This document shows positions 53,550 through 64,000 of a stretch of 64,000 bases of DNA, one piece after another. The first letter of the stretch is position 1. Every line of letters begins with the position of its first letter. The stretch lies in assembly GCF_002127325.2 (NCBI RefSeq), contig NC_035441.2, positions 151,444,624-151,508,623 on the forward strand, read 5' to 3'. Position numbers and translations under genes: made by a program. This stretch comes from Helianthus annuus. Taxonomy: Eukaryota > Streptophyta > Magnoliopsida > Asterales > Asteraceae. The notes below the pieces were generated by a model. The model did not search any database. It was not told the DNA's origin and worked only from the letters and a program-made list of their open reading frames with translations.

Positions 53550-54151
53550 TAAAAATATAAAAGAATTCATTATATTTGTAAAAGTATTATAAAATATGTA
53601 GATGGTAATCTCTACCTTAATGTTGTATTGAAAAAAGAAGTGTCACCTACCTTAATGTTGTAAGGTATAAAATTTGCTATTTGTTTTTTTGAAAAGATAC
53701 ATAATAAGTTAAGTTTGATTAAAGACAAAGAAAGACATAATAATGAATGATTAGATGGTAATCCCTAAATTATTGACGAGCATTACACATGAGTGATAGA
53801 TGCAAGATAAAAGACAATTGAAAAATCCAAGGAAAATCTCACTTCATTTTATTAATACATATTGAATTATTCATTTTTAAAATCATGCTTTTGGGTCTAT
53901 ACTAGTGTTGACTTAATCAGGAAGTCTTCATAGCCGTTAGATAATATTTGTTTCAGACCGAGTAAAAGACTGGAATTCTGTTAAAAAAATAATAATAATT
54001 TTCATATACTAAAAGACAAGGTTTGTGGAGAATTCTCCTTCTAGCTTCGGTCCTTCAAATTTGGGTGTTGCTATAAGCAGTCTCATGTTTTGCACTTGTT
54101 TAGTTAGGCCCTTCACGTATGTCTTATTTTTATATTTAAACGCATGGTGAC
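53550..54151. other. AT-rich intergenic DNA
   Basis: No gene or clear repeat structure. Confidence 0.45.
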
Positions 54152-54432
54152 GGGGTTGTTTGTTTACCTTTAATAAGGCTCTTAATGGTTTAGACCTCTT
54201 ACTAGTTTAGCACTTAATGGTTCAGAATGTTTGTTTCACGGACAGATGTCTGAATGGTTCAGACATTTGCCTTTAAATGGTTAAGATTTATACAGAGTCC
54301 GAATGGTTAAGATCTTTAATCTGAATTGGTCAGACATTTGCCTCTGAATGGTTAAGCATTATACAAGCTCTTAATAGTTCAGACCTCTTACTGGTTCAGC
54401 ACTTAACCATTCAGATGTTGTCAAACAGCCCC
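54152..54432. mobile_element. MITE-like element, GGGGYTGTTTG ends
   Basis: GGGGTTGTTTG at 54152-54162 and its complement CAAACAGCCCC at 54422-54432 define the ends. The interior repeats the phrases CTGAATGGTTCAGACATTTG and CTTAATGGTTTAGACCTCTTAC in both orientations. I could not find a convincing target duplication, so the superfamily (hAT or Harbinger) stays open. Confidence 0.6.
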
Positions 54433-54786
54433 TACCTCTCATGTTTCCTATACTTACACGCTTCGCTTGCCTCTCTATTTTCCTCATGTTTTCCGATTGT
54501 TTTTTCATTTGGTCTGGTTGATTTGGCTAAGATGAGGCCGCTACTTTTCCGGCGGTTTTTTAATATTGGATTTGTTGAATGTGGATGTCTTTTTGATATA
54601 GGTTTGATCGTTATCTTCGTAAGTCGTCTTATTGGCTATGCCGGTGTTATCATGTTTTGCTACGTTGAAGTCGCTACAATTCTAACGATTACGATTGAGT
54701 GTGGGATTTGTTGGTTTTCGATGTCTTTCTGGCCTAGACTTATTTATTTCTTAGTAAGCCGGTTTGATTATAGTGATTGCGATTAA

Positions 54787-55141
54787 AAAAGAAATAACTT
54801 TGGGCTTTGTTGATTTACTACGTGATGATTTTGTTGAAAAAGATAGAAGTCACAATATTTATGTCACCCAAGATTGGATCTCTCTACCAGGTGTTCTACC
54901 TGTAGCTTCAGGGGGTATTCTCGTTTGGCATACGCCTGCTCTAATTAAAATCCTTGGGGATGATTCTGTACTACAGTTCGATGGAGGAACTTTAGGGCAC
55001 CATTGGGGTAATGCACCTGGTGTTATAGCTATCCGAGTAGCTCTAGAAGCATGTGTATAAGCTCGTAATGAGGGACGCGATCTTGCTACTGAGGGTAATG
55101 AAATTATCCGTGAGGCTACCAAATGGAGTCCTGAACTAGCT
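54787..55141 (+). pseudogene. rbcL: Plastid-derived rbcL fragment in nuclear DNA
   Basis: One frame reads [20 protein letters not shown], then [40 protein letters not shown] and VALEACV, then a stop (TAA at 55058-55060) and [27 protein letters not shown]. This is the part of the RuBisCO large subunit around residues 340-460, downstream of the loop 6 region. Many substitutions (for example H for P in the GGTLGH phrase) and the stop show it is not functional. RuBisCO fixes CO2 in the chloroplast, but this is an isolated ~355-bp copy, so a nuclear plastid insertion. 25-bp direct repeats flank it (54709-54733 and 55148-55172). Confidence 0.93.
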
Positions 55142-55172
55142 TTTGTCTGTTGGTTTTCAATGTCTTTTTGGC

Positions 55173-57839
55173 GTTTGCTTGATTATTATTTGGTTGCCTT
55201 TTTGGTTTCATTAGGCTTTTCTGTTGGTCTTCTGTTAGGGTTCTACTTTTTGTTTATGGTCTATGTTTGCTATGTCGTTGTACGTGCTTATTTGATATTT
55301 TTTTATTTTTGGAAACATATGGACTATTTGAAAGTCATGTATGTGAACCTTATTTTGGGTGCTGATAGTTGTTAGTTTTGTCTACTGATTTGATGTGTTG
55401 GGTTTGAACATTTCATTAGTTTCTACTGTTGATGACGACTATGGAGTGTGGTGGGTTGCATGTATACCCTATTTTGGTTGCTGATAGTTATTTGATGATA
55501 GTTTTTTATAAACACGCATATAACCTAAATATTGTGTTGATAGTTATCTTGGTAACACCTTCAATGTTGCTCTTGCTCTGAAGTTCTATTTTTTTCCGTC
55601 AATTGTGGCCTTTATGTAGCCGCCACTAAAACAGCGATGGTCTCTTGAGCTTTAGCAGACATGTAGCTATTTTGGTTTGTATCTATGGCTGGTGAACACC
55701 TTTTTATCTGAGGTTGTACTTGCATTAAACGTATTTGTTTGGAGATATGTACATATTTGTTACTGCTTATGATTGCTAGATTGTCTTTTGTGGCTTTGTT
55801 GATAGGGAATTATAAGCCCTAAAAGGCAAATCATGTCTAATTTTTATTTTATTACGCTATTATGATATACTGAGTCTTGTTTGTTTTATGCATGCTTCGG
55901 TTGTTCCATAATCTTTGAATTATGCAATGGTGTTGGTTGTAAACCTTTGAGTTTGATACCTTAAAAACCATGGTAATTGGTATTCGACTTAGTCCCCTAT
56001 GTGGCACTGTTGGATTTCAAATGTCGCAAGTGACGGGCTGAGGCTCTTCACGAGGCGACTTTAAATTATGGCACAAAACCTCTCCAAAGTTATGTTCATA
56101 TTTTGCTATTGTTTCTGCTTTCTTGACCGACCGTCTATAATCTTAAAAACCTATGTCGTTTTTTGTTGTTTGCTCAGTTTGAGATTTTGTTATGGTAGCT
56201 TTGTTATTGTGTATGCAACCGTAACAGATTAACCTTAGTATTCTATATCTTGAAATAGCATTATGTTTGATTGTTGGTGTGCTCCCCATTTATGGCTATG
56301 ATGATAAGTATTTTATATGTTATAAAACAATCTGAGATTGTCATATGATGCGCAACAATGTCAAATATACCTTAGTATTTTGTATCTTGGCAGGGCATTG
56401 ATTGTGATTGTTAAAGTGGCCCCTATTTAAGTTGTTAGATATGAGCCTCATCATCCTTGCTTTCTTTTATTTGATTACGATGTAATGGCAGATGCACTAA
56501 CTTAATTTGAAATTGAAATGACAAAGGTCCTTTTAACCTCAGTTGTGCAGTTGATTGTTATATTTACATTTATAAGTGTTATCATGAATACTTGGATATA
56601 CATTATGGTATTTTCAAATTGAGATGGTAGGTTATTGAAGGGTATTAGTTCCTTAATTTCATGAGTTAGTACTATTGGTGATGGCTAGGGACTTTCAGCT
56701 GGTGTCTTGCAGACGCATGGCGACACTCAAGAATAGTATATATAGTTGTTTCATTTCCTTGTAATAAGCTTTTGAACAATTTTCACCTTAAAGTGTGCGT
56801 TTCTAGATCTGAGTATAGTGTTTGTATTAGCAAAACCAGGAGAAAAACTTGTAATCATCATTTCAATTAATCATGAATGGAATATTTAATTTCACTTGAT
56901 TTGTTTTGGGTTTACCTTTTTATGTACATTTTTTAGATTCAACGCCAAATCGATTGGTGTTTTGGACCGATATTAGTGTTTAGATTATCATTAGTACTGA
57001 GGTTATTTGGACCTACACCATCGTCCACGACCACCGTTCCCTACCAAGCTGGAATCCTACAAATGACCAACCACCACCGAAAAAAGTTGCGACTATGGTT
57101 TTTTCCATCAATTTTTCGATCTATAGCAGATGCGGCGAGAAGAACATGGGTCATGTTTTCATATCCTGGTTGAGGCAATAAACCCTTGATCGGTGCTGTG
57201 GTGGAAAACAGGGTGTGAGGGAGAGGGGTCGCTGGTTGTGGAGTCGGCGACGATGGTGTTTCTGAAATACTAAGAAGAAGAAGAAGAAGAAGAAGAAGAG
57301 AGGGTGGTAGAGAGAGGGGTGGGGTGAAGTGGGCTCGGTTGGTTTATTTGTATATTCATTTTAACAACTAAGGATAGAATATTCATTTTTACAAACTAAT
57401 TGAAAAAGTCTAACAAAGTTAATCGATTGTATTCTACTTGGTAAAATTAGAAACCATTGGGACTCAATGGGCTAAAAATATGAGGAATGGACTTAAGTTG
57501 TTACCGAATCACAGAGACTCAAATAGTAATTTATTCTTTAATAAAAATATGAAAACTGAAGCACTAAAATGGGACTTTAAAGAGAGAAAAAAACATGGTC
57601 GGACTATCCGATCCGGCATTTTTATATATACCCATAAAAATACCTAAGTTTTTATATATTTTCCGATTTTATCAAAAACAATTTTTAATATGATTATTTG
57701 GTTATCTTTTTTCTCACACTACAAACACTCGTAGTATAATCAAGCTTTATAAGAAACTGAATGTCATTAATTTAAGATTAAGTATATTTGATACTATCAT
57801 TAAACTACTAAACATTCTCATGCATTGCGAGGAAGTATT
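55173..57839. other. T-rich region without a recognisable gene
   Basis: A T/G-rich sequence resembling plant intron or untranslated DNA. No frame has a recognisable domain. Around 56980-57260 the sequence is richer in C and G (CACCATCGTCCACGACCACC, GGTGTGAGGGAGAGG) and could be exon-like, but the frame (56976-57173) has no match I recognise. A (AAG)9 microsatellite lies at 57272-57299. Confidence 0.45.
57272..57299. repeat. (AAG)n microsatellite
   Basis: About nine AAG units followed by AGAGGGTGG. Confidence 0.95.
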
Positions 57840-58210
57840 ACATCAAGCAAAATCCATAAAAAAACCGATACCTATGTTGTGAAAGATATCGAAACACGTT
57901 TTACATTAATCGGAAACAATAAAAACGAATATGTAGTCCCAAATAATTCCGACACTGGTAAGTATGATGTTCGATCGGTCCCGGTACCAGTACATTAACG
58001 ATATTCGATAATAAAAAAATACTTTATCTTAAATACAACTACGTTTGAATAATATTTATATTTGAACATTGAGAAAAAAAATCAGAACCACTATTTAGTT
58101 TTTTTAGGTTAATAAACGCAAGTTGTTAGAGAAAATATACATTACTATAAATTAAATGAGTTAAAGACACATATTATTATAATATTATGATAGTATAAGG
58201 GTCAGAAATG
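57840..58210. repeat. Old dispersed repeat, copy 1
   Basis: Related in inverted orientation to 62180-62480: shared pieces include TTAATAAACGCAAGTTGTTA (here) against the reverse strand of TAACTTACGTTTATTAG, ATGAGTTAAAGACACATAT against ATATTCTTTAACTCAT, and a GGTACC or CGGTACCA phrase. Probably two decayed copies of one transposon. Confidence 0.55.
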
Positions 58211-59778
58211 AAATTAAAAAAAAAAAGAGTTAATTACATGACTATTTAATTAATATTAAAATTCACTCTTAATGCAAGTCTGATCATTGTTATTATACTA
58301 ATAATTTGATATTACAATTTACACTAAAATTGAAGATAATGATTCCGGAGGTAAGAACTAACAAGTGCTTGTGAGAAAGACTTTACTAATTATGTAAGAC
58401 AAGTTGTTATTATTTGCGAATAGCACTAGCTAGTTTACCATCCATCCTAAATAATTCTTTAATTAGATTAGTTCACCAACCATTCTTAATATAGCTAAAC
58501 ACGCTCAATTTGCTTTCCAAGTTGGTTTTGCATAACTAACAAAGTGTGTCGTGGCATTACTCGTCTCATTCAAGAGTTATAATCTCATGCATGAAACACT
58601 TAGATAAATTCAAAAAATTAAGTTTAAAATGTAAATAAGTTTTCCGTTTGGAGTTAAGGCACTTGTAAGATGCTGATGAAAAAACGCCTGATAGGTCAGA
58701 TGTATAGATGGAAATTCATAGACGGGTTTTCGATTCTCATGCTAAAACTCTTTGTCTTAAATCCTTGTTTTGACTTGGAAGATTTTCCTCAAATTCTACG
58801 TTTTTATTTGATTACTCTAATAGTAAAACACATGAACAATGAGTTTTATAAATAGTGAGTTTTATAAATTAACAAATTTAATAAATCTAGTTGTTTCGTT
58901 TGATTATATTTCTGTCATATTTTGATTTTTTTTTTTTTAGTTTCACGGCCTTTTGAAGATTTGATCTAATAATTATTCACTCATTTATTAGTTTTAGTTT
59001 TTCCTCTCAAATAATGGGATTTTGTGTGGTAACAATTCATCTCACATATTTTAATACATTACCAACAACTTATATCTTATACTAAATTAGATATATTGGA
59101 CAACCTTATCTTGTTCAAATCTATATAAGATGAATAAACAAAACACCATGAACATTAAAAAAAGGAAATTTAATTTCTTACTTTCATATTTAAATCGCAG
59201 TCCTTGTTAAGTGTAGATGATGGGAAACTAGTGACATTTGAAATATGACAGAAAATGGAATGTTTTCTAGACCTACCCCACAAAATTGAAAATAATGACC
59301 CTACCCTATCCCCACTACACAAAACAATATGTTTACTATGTTATAGGTTTTAGGGAATGAGGGACAAAAGAGTCTTTGCCCACTACTATCATGCAACAAG
59401 GGTACTGATGGTTAAGTTACGAATATTGGTACAAACATAGGGACAAACTTGTGTATGTTTTCTTTTATCATTCTTAATGTTTAACTTTAATATAAAGTGG
59501 TTTCTTATATGCTAGAAGTGAACAATTATGTTTCGATGGTTTACACATCATGAAATGAGAACACGTTATTTTCACATTTGTTTTGTTTCTCAATGTTTTA
59601 TATTCTAAATAACATAAACGTTTTGATATTATTTATGAAATTAATATCAGCGATGGACAATAATATAATACATTCCTGTAACAATTGACACCGTCACAGA
59701 TAAATTAACTTAAATCATGATAATAAGTTATTAATAACTCATATAACATGATACTTAGAACATGGATGTCTTGACGGA
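58211..59778. other. AT-rich intergenic DNA
   Basis: No gene recognised. 59437-59478 (starting ATAGGGACAAACTTGTGT) repeats at 61403-61444. Confidence 0.45.
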
Positions 59779-59962
59779 TTCTAAGGACTAAAGCGAATTT
59801 AGGAATTAGATATTTAATATTATAAGATTAAGAAAATGCTTTCTTTACTCTCTTATACGTGATTAAATTCTTCTAAGGACTAAAGCGAATTTAGGAATTA
59901 GATATTTAATATTATAAGATTAAGAAAATGTTTTCTTTACTCTCTTATACGTGATTAAATTC
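59779..59962. repeat. Tandem duplication, 92 bp x 2
   Basis: TTCTAAGGACTAAAGCGAAT starts at 59779 and again at 59871; the two units differ at one base (GAAAATGCT versus GAAAATGTT). Confidence 0.95.
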
Positions 59963-60334
59963 TTCATTTAAATCTATATTTTTTAAATAAAAACCCCGTC
60001 TATATATCTATCTTGTCACATTATATATTACTTATAAACAAGTTTTTAATAACTCTATGTTTGAAAAACCTTTTTAACTTTAACTACAGTCTACAACAAT
60101 AGTTGATTTTATGCTATGTATTTGAGTATATACTTTTAGTGTATGCATATTTCAAAATAGTCTATCTGTATACACTAATATGTTTTACAAATTTTAAAGT
60201 TAAAATAGTCTTCAACACATATTGTTTACAACTGATTAAAGACTATCAAATATAGCATTACTTTATTGTACAAATAAGCTTAAGATACTAAAAGTGAGAA
60301 GTGAAGGAGAGAATCTTTTTTCTGAAAGTTTTTT
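59963..60334. other. AT-rich intergenic DNA
   Basis: No gene or repeat I can support. Confidence 0.4.
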
Positions 60335-61402
60335 GGGTAAATTACATTTTCCATCCTTTATGTTTGTACTGGATTGCAACGAATAGCCTTTAACTTCAAT
60401 AATTACAGTTACAAACATTTATTTGCAAAACTCATTACACTCTATGTCCTTTGCCCCTAACTAAGTTAAAATTTTCAGTTAAGTATGACATGTGTCTTGC
60501 ACATGAGAACAATCTAGTCATTTTATGCATTAAGAAAATATATTATAAAAACCATCCCTCATTTATAACACCCACCACCATACAACTATCAACATCACGA
60601 CCCCACCATCTATCCCTCTATCCCAACACTATTGCAATGGCCTATCAGGACCATCCCAACACCACTACGAAAATCCACCAGTACCATCACAAACTAACCA
60701 CTCTGACCACCACACCATTGTCACCAGCCACCACCATCTTTCTCCGGCGATCCAACCACTCCGGCGAGTTGCAGATCTTCTAAACGATTCGAGAGCTCCT
60801 AAAACAGATTTGAGATGGGGCTAGTCTGCTTAAACATATTCGAGAAAAGAGCAATCAGTTGCATTTTCTTCACACAAATGCAGATCTGCTAAAACATATT
60901 CCAAATGGACAAAGTTGTGTGATTCAAGAGGGACAAAATTGGTGTGGAAGTTGAGGATTGAAGGGAGGTTATGGAGTTACGGTTTTTATTTGTCCATTTG
61001 ATTAGCAATAAGGGTTTGTTTTTGATGAAGTGGATGGAGTATTTGTGTGGATTGGCAAGATGAGGTGGTGGCGGTGGGATGTGGTGGTGGCGGCGGGATG
61101 AAGTGGTGGTGGCAGAATGAGGTGGTGGTGCAAGATGTGTTGGTTAGGGTTAGGAAATTGGGGGAGATGATGTGTATATGCATTTTTTTGTTTTATTTAT
61201 TAGACATTTAAATAAAAGCATGAATTGACCAGAATACCCTTAAGTGAATAAACATAACTGAAAATTTAAATCCAGTTAGTGCTAAAGGACATAGAGAGTA
61301 ATGGGTTTTACAAATAAAGGATTGTGACTGAAATTATTGAAGTTAAAGGCTACCCGTTGCAATCCGGTACAAACATAAAGGACGAAAAGTGTAATTTACA
61401 CT
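60335..61402. mobile_element. Element with ~200-bp terminal inverted repeats, MULE-like
   Basis: The left end (GGGTAAATTACATTTTCCAT...) and the reverse strand of the right end (GTGTAAATTACACTTTTCGT...) align for about 150-200 bp through GTACTGGATTGCAACG/GTACCGGATTGCAACG, CCTTTAACTTCAATAATT and CTCTATGTCCTTT. The 600-bp centre differs: it is rich in CCACCA and CGGCGA words (60570-60780 and, as GGTGGTGG, 61060-61130). Long inverted ends around unrelated sequence are typical of Mutator-like elements carrying captured DNA. No transposase is visible and the target duplication is unclear. Confidence 0.65.
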
Positions 61403-61841
61403 ATAGGGACAAACTTGTGTGAGTTTTCTTTTATCATTCTTAATATAATCACTGTAGTATAACTACACATAATTACTTTACTAGAGTAAATACATGATTT
61501 TTTTTCATTTTTCAATTAAACATTATGTTTAATTAGATGGAAAAAGAAAATTAAAAAAATATTCTGTCACTTATGTTAAAATCCATTTGTATTTGATTTC
61601 CCATTAAATGTAAAACGATTAACTTTTGAGAACGAGTGAAGGTGTGATGCAAAGTTCAACAAGATCACATATTTATATGAAGCTTGAAACTCCCAAATCA
61701 TGACATGTGTGATCACGAGTGATAGGAGAAGGATTAGTGGCATCCTAGATGTTCAAAGAAGGGAGAGTGGCAAAAAATACGAGATAGGTGGCACAAAGGC
61801 AAGCTGCAGCTAACAGCTAGTTGTTTGCTATCAGCAATCTT

Positions 61842-62020
61842 CTTACGGACCGCAAGGGATAGGACCTTGCGTTCCGTAAGGCCCTTCTGGTGCGTGAAAA
61901 ATTAAACCCCCTTGCGGACCATAAGGGTTACCCCTTGCGGATCGTAAGGGTTACCCCTTGCGGATCGTAAGGGTTACCCCTTGCGGATCGTAAGGGGTTA
62001 CCCCTTGCGGTCCGTAAGGG
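61842..62020. repeat. Array of CCCTTGCGGNNCGTAAGGG palindromes
   Basis: Seven copies of an imperfect palindrome, e.g. CCCCTTGCGGATCGTAAGGG at 61931, 61954 and 61977 (period 23, joined by TTA) and related ones at 61842, 61873, 61909 and 62001. They lie in a 500-bp stretch ending in GGGGTTGTTACA that may be a decayed LTR. Confidence 0.9.
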
Positions 62021-62480
62021 ACCTCTAGAATTTAAAGTTTTTTTCATTTTTGATACTTTAAGTCCCCGAACTTAATGTTTGCCCACTTTATCAAGTTTGG
62101 TCCTTCTCTTTCCACAAATCAAAATTATACGAAGAGTTCGGACATGTGTTGATTCAATAAAAATATTGGGGTTGTTACATTGTACCATACTTAAATCGTA
62201 TTAAACCAAACCACTACCATCTAAAAAACATTAGTTCACCCCTTATATAATAATATATTCTTTAACTCATCAAATTTTCGTTTGATTTTAATTTTCTCTA
62301 ATAACTTACGTTTATTAGTTTTGTTAAAAAATACACAATAATGTTTAATTATTTTCTCAATACCATCGTGGAAACAAAATTGTATTCCAAAATAGAGTAG
62401 TTTTTGGTACCATAAACTATAGCTAATGTCGATACTCTATAGGTACCATACCGAACCGAACCGGTATCATCCGAACAACA
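62021..62480. repeat. Old dispersed repeat, copy 2 (from about 62180), plus flank
   Basis: 62180-62480 is the inverted partner of 57840-58210. It includes GGTACCATACCGAACCG and an (AAT)n run at about 62488. No coding sequence. Confidence 0.5.
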
Positions 62481-62770
62481 TTTATAATAATAATAATAAT
62501 AGCATTCCCCCAAAAAATTGATTTTATATTATTAAGCTGATATGCTCATGTTGAATTGTTGATGCTTTATTTCTTGGGTTATTTTTTTAGTATTTTAATA
62601 ACGTGAATAAACAAAAAAATTATTTAATACTATTTTGTAATGTAATAGATCTAAATTAGCTTTAGTTTAATCTGTTATTCAATTATTTAATAAAAGAAAG
62701 AAGTAGAGAAATAAGGGTGACATAAATTAGATTTGATTAAACTATTTTTTTAATAATCTTACTCATTTAA

Positions 62771-63180
62771 GACCATGTGTAGTGGTAAGTTGGTATAATG
62801 CCCCCACCATGGGGCATTATCCGACACGTGGCATCCTAGTCACACTTGGGCATTATAGCAAAAAGTGGCGTAGTGGGGCATTATTCCAATAACCCCCCAA
62901 GCAATCAATAAATAATTATTATTTTTATAGAGAAAAGGATTTAAAAAAAAAAAAAAAAAAGCTAAAGTTGTCAGTTAGTCAATGTGTGTTGGCACAATCC
63001 CATTGGTACATGCATGGTCTTCCATTATCACATGCAAACAATCGGCGTTTTAAAAATCACGCCAACATGCATTTTATTTGAAAATAACGCCGGGGCGTTT
63101 TGGGGTGTAGTGGGGGGAGGGGCGTTTTGGGGCGTTTTTTTTCAATTTTTTTTAAAAATCACGCCCCACTACGGGTGGTC
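62771..63180. mobile_element. Tourist-like (PIF/Harbinger) MITE
   Basis: TAA flanks both ends (62768-62770 and 63181-63183). Terminal inverted repeats are GACCATGTGTAGTGG and, on the reverse strand of the right end, GACCACCCGTAGTGG (12 of 15 match). The interior contains GGGGCATTAT and GGGGCGTTTTGGGG words and an A run at 62942-62960. 410 bp, no transposase. Confidence 0.82.
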
Positions 63181-63183
63181 TAA

Positions 63184-64000
63184 TAAAGGATAGATGAGCA
63201 TTAAATCACAACGCTTACGTGGCAATCATCTAGCCTATCTAACAATGCCAATCTTATGTCATTATTACAACATTAATTTTATATTTTTCAATTTTATATT
63301 TAATATATTTATATTAATATTAATCTTAATAATGGAGAGAAGGGAGAAAACTGGATGTTTTGAAATTTAAAAGATTATAGGGTAATGCATGTTAGTTTTC
63401 ATCATATCAATCTCTTCTGCCCCCGTTCTCTATTTATATATAACCCTAAACTTCTCCATCTTCTCTCACACTACAATCTTCTCTTCCAACGATTTTAAAA
63501 TTTGAATCCGAATCAGAACCATGTCAATCCAACTTGAGAACAACAATCTAAGTTTTGTAATGATTTGAATCGTACAATCGGCACCTGGTTTGTTTACTCT
63601 CGTGGCCGGTTGATTCAGTACGGAAAATAGAAATTGCGGATTTAGAAATCACACTTTAACATATAGTAAAGGTGTTGAATTTAAAATATGTATGTGGAAT
63701 TAGGCTTCTAAACCAAAAACTAAATTTTGAATGTTAATCCTAGTTAGAACTTAAGAATTGGTATGACGAAGGTAAGGATTACTTAAGAAAGAACTCATTC
63801 TAATAAGTGGAATTAGGCTTCTAAACCAATTTGAGTGATCAATTTGGGTTCCTCTTTTGGTTTTCTTTGATCGCCCCTCTTTTCCTCAAGGTCACTACAC
63901 CCCAAAACTTAATTCTAGAATTCATTTGTAGTCAATTGGAAATTTTAACCCTTAAGTTAACATTTAGTAGCCATTTGACAATTTAATTTGGTTATTATTT
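63184..64000 (+). promoter_or_regulatory. Possible plant promoter and transcript start at the right edge
   Basis: CTATTTATATATAACCC at 63430-63446 is a good TATA box, followed by a pyrimidine-rich leader (CTTCTCCATCTTCTCTC) and ATG 63521 in an ACCATGTC context. The frame from that ATG stops after 15 codons, so it would be an upstream ORF or a decayed start. No downstream coding exon is visible before 64000. Promoter grammar only. Confidence 0.3.

Noticed and set aside
54415..54786. Membrane-protein-like ORF
   Set aside because: Hydrophobic only because the sequence is T-rich; it starts inside the MITE end and runs into the rbcL fragment.
54787..55141. Functional rbcL gene
   Set aside because: Only a ~355-bp internal part with a stop and many changes, surrounded by AT-rich nuclear sequence and MITEs.
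60451..60783. 110-codon Pro/Thr/His-rich ORF
   Set aside because: It begins inside a terminal inverted repeat and reflects CCACCA repeats; better explained as the core of the long-TIR element.
61842..62020. CRISPR-like palindromic repeats
   Set aside because: Spacers are only TTA or variable short pieces, there are no cas genes and the genome is eukaryotic.
61650..62180. Solo LTR ending in GTTGTTACA
   Set aside because: No matching start with target duplication could be found; only the end and the palindrome array are suggestive.

Overview
This is a stretch of eukaryotic, plant-type nuclear DNA made almost entirely of transposable elements. I recognise no intact host protein-coding gene. 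The pointers to a seed plant are LTR retrotransposons of plant lineages (chromovirus Ty3/gypsy, Athila/Tat-like, SIRE-like and other Ty1/copia), tRNA-derived SINE-like sequences, MITEs, and a decayed piece of the chloroplast rbcL gene. The AT-rich background and LTR style fit a eudicot, possibly Asteraceae, but that is inference from general resemblance only.

Layout. 1-3280 is a deletion derivative of a Tekay/Del-type gypsy element (partial 5' LTR, primer site, truncated gag, stub of 3' LTR). 3281-8271 is old intergenic DNA with two SINE-like copies in opposite orientation, a 5'-truncated LINE tail with an 18-bp target duplication, and a SINE-like head that is cut at 8271. 8272-44859 is one nested cluster of 36.6 kb. 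Its host is a minus-strand copia element (called A here) with LTRs at 8272-17290 (interrupted) and 43686-44859. An Athila/Tat-like non-autonomous element (8850-16713, target duplication ACCCT) sits inside A's 3' LTR. A Tekay-like gypsy element (17654-26497) and a SIRE-like copia element (about 26531-39148) sit inside A's internal region, only about 30 bp of A apart. 45412-45683 is a probable MITE. 45913-52648 is a separate minus-strand copia element (called C) with perfect ACTAT target duplications. 52649-64000 holds several MITEs, a rbcL-derived plastid insertion (about 54787-55141), an element with long terminal inverted repeats (60335-61402), tandem duplications, a palindromic repeat array (61842-62020) and, at the right edge, a weak promoter-like segment.

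The autonomous elements carry recognisable gag, protease, integrase, reverse transcriptase and RNase H domains, but each coding region is broken by stops or frameshifts, so none looks competent as it stands. The freshest insertion is the Athila-like element: its two 1925-bp LTRs differ at only one position that I noticed. It carries almost no pol, so it must have been mobilised in trans.

Most interesting points: (1) the leader of copia C carries four spaced units with a conserved TTTGGCCAG loop, flanked by arms that differ between units yet remain self-complementary, which suggests a selected RNA structure, perhaps a multi-copy dimerisation or packaging signal; (2) the Tekay-like element carries two extra ORFs between primer site and gag that look like diverged duplicates of each other; (3) several unrelated LTR families here independently carry arrays of short CG-rich palindromes.
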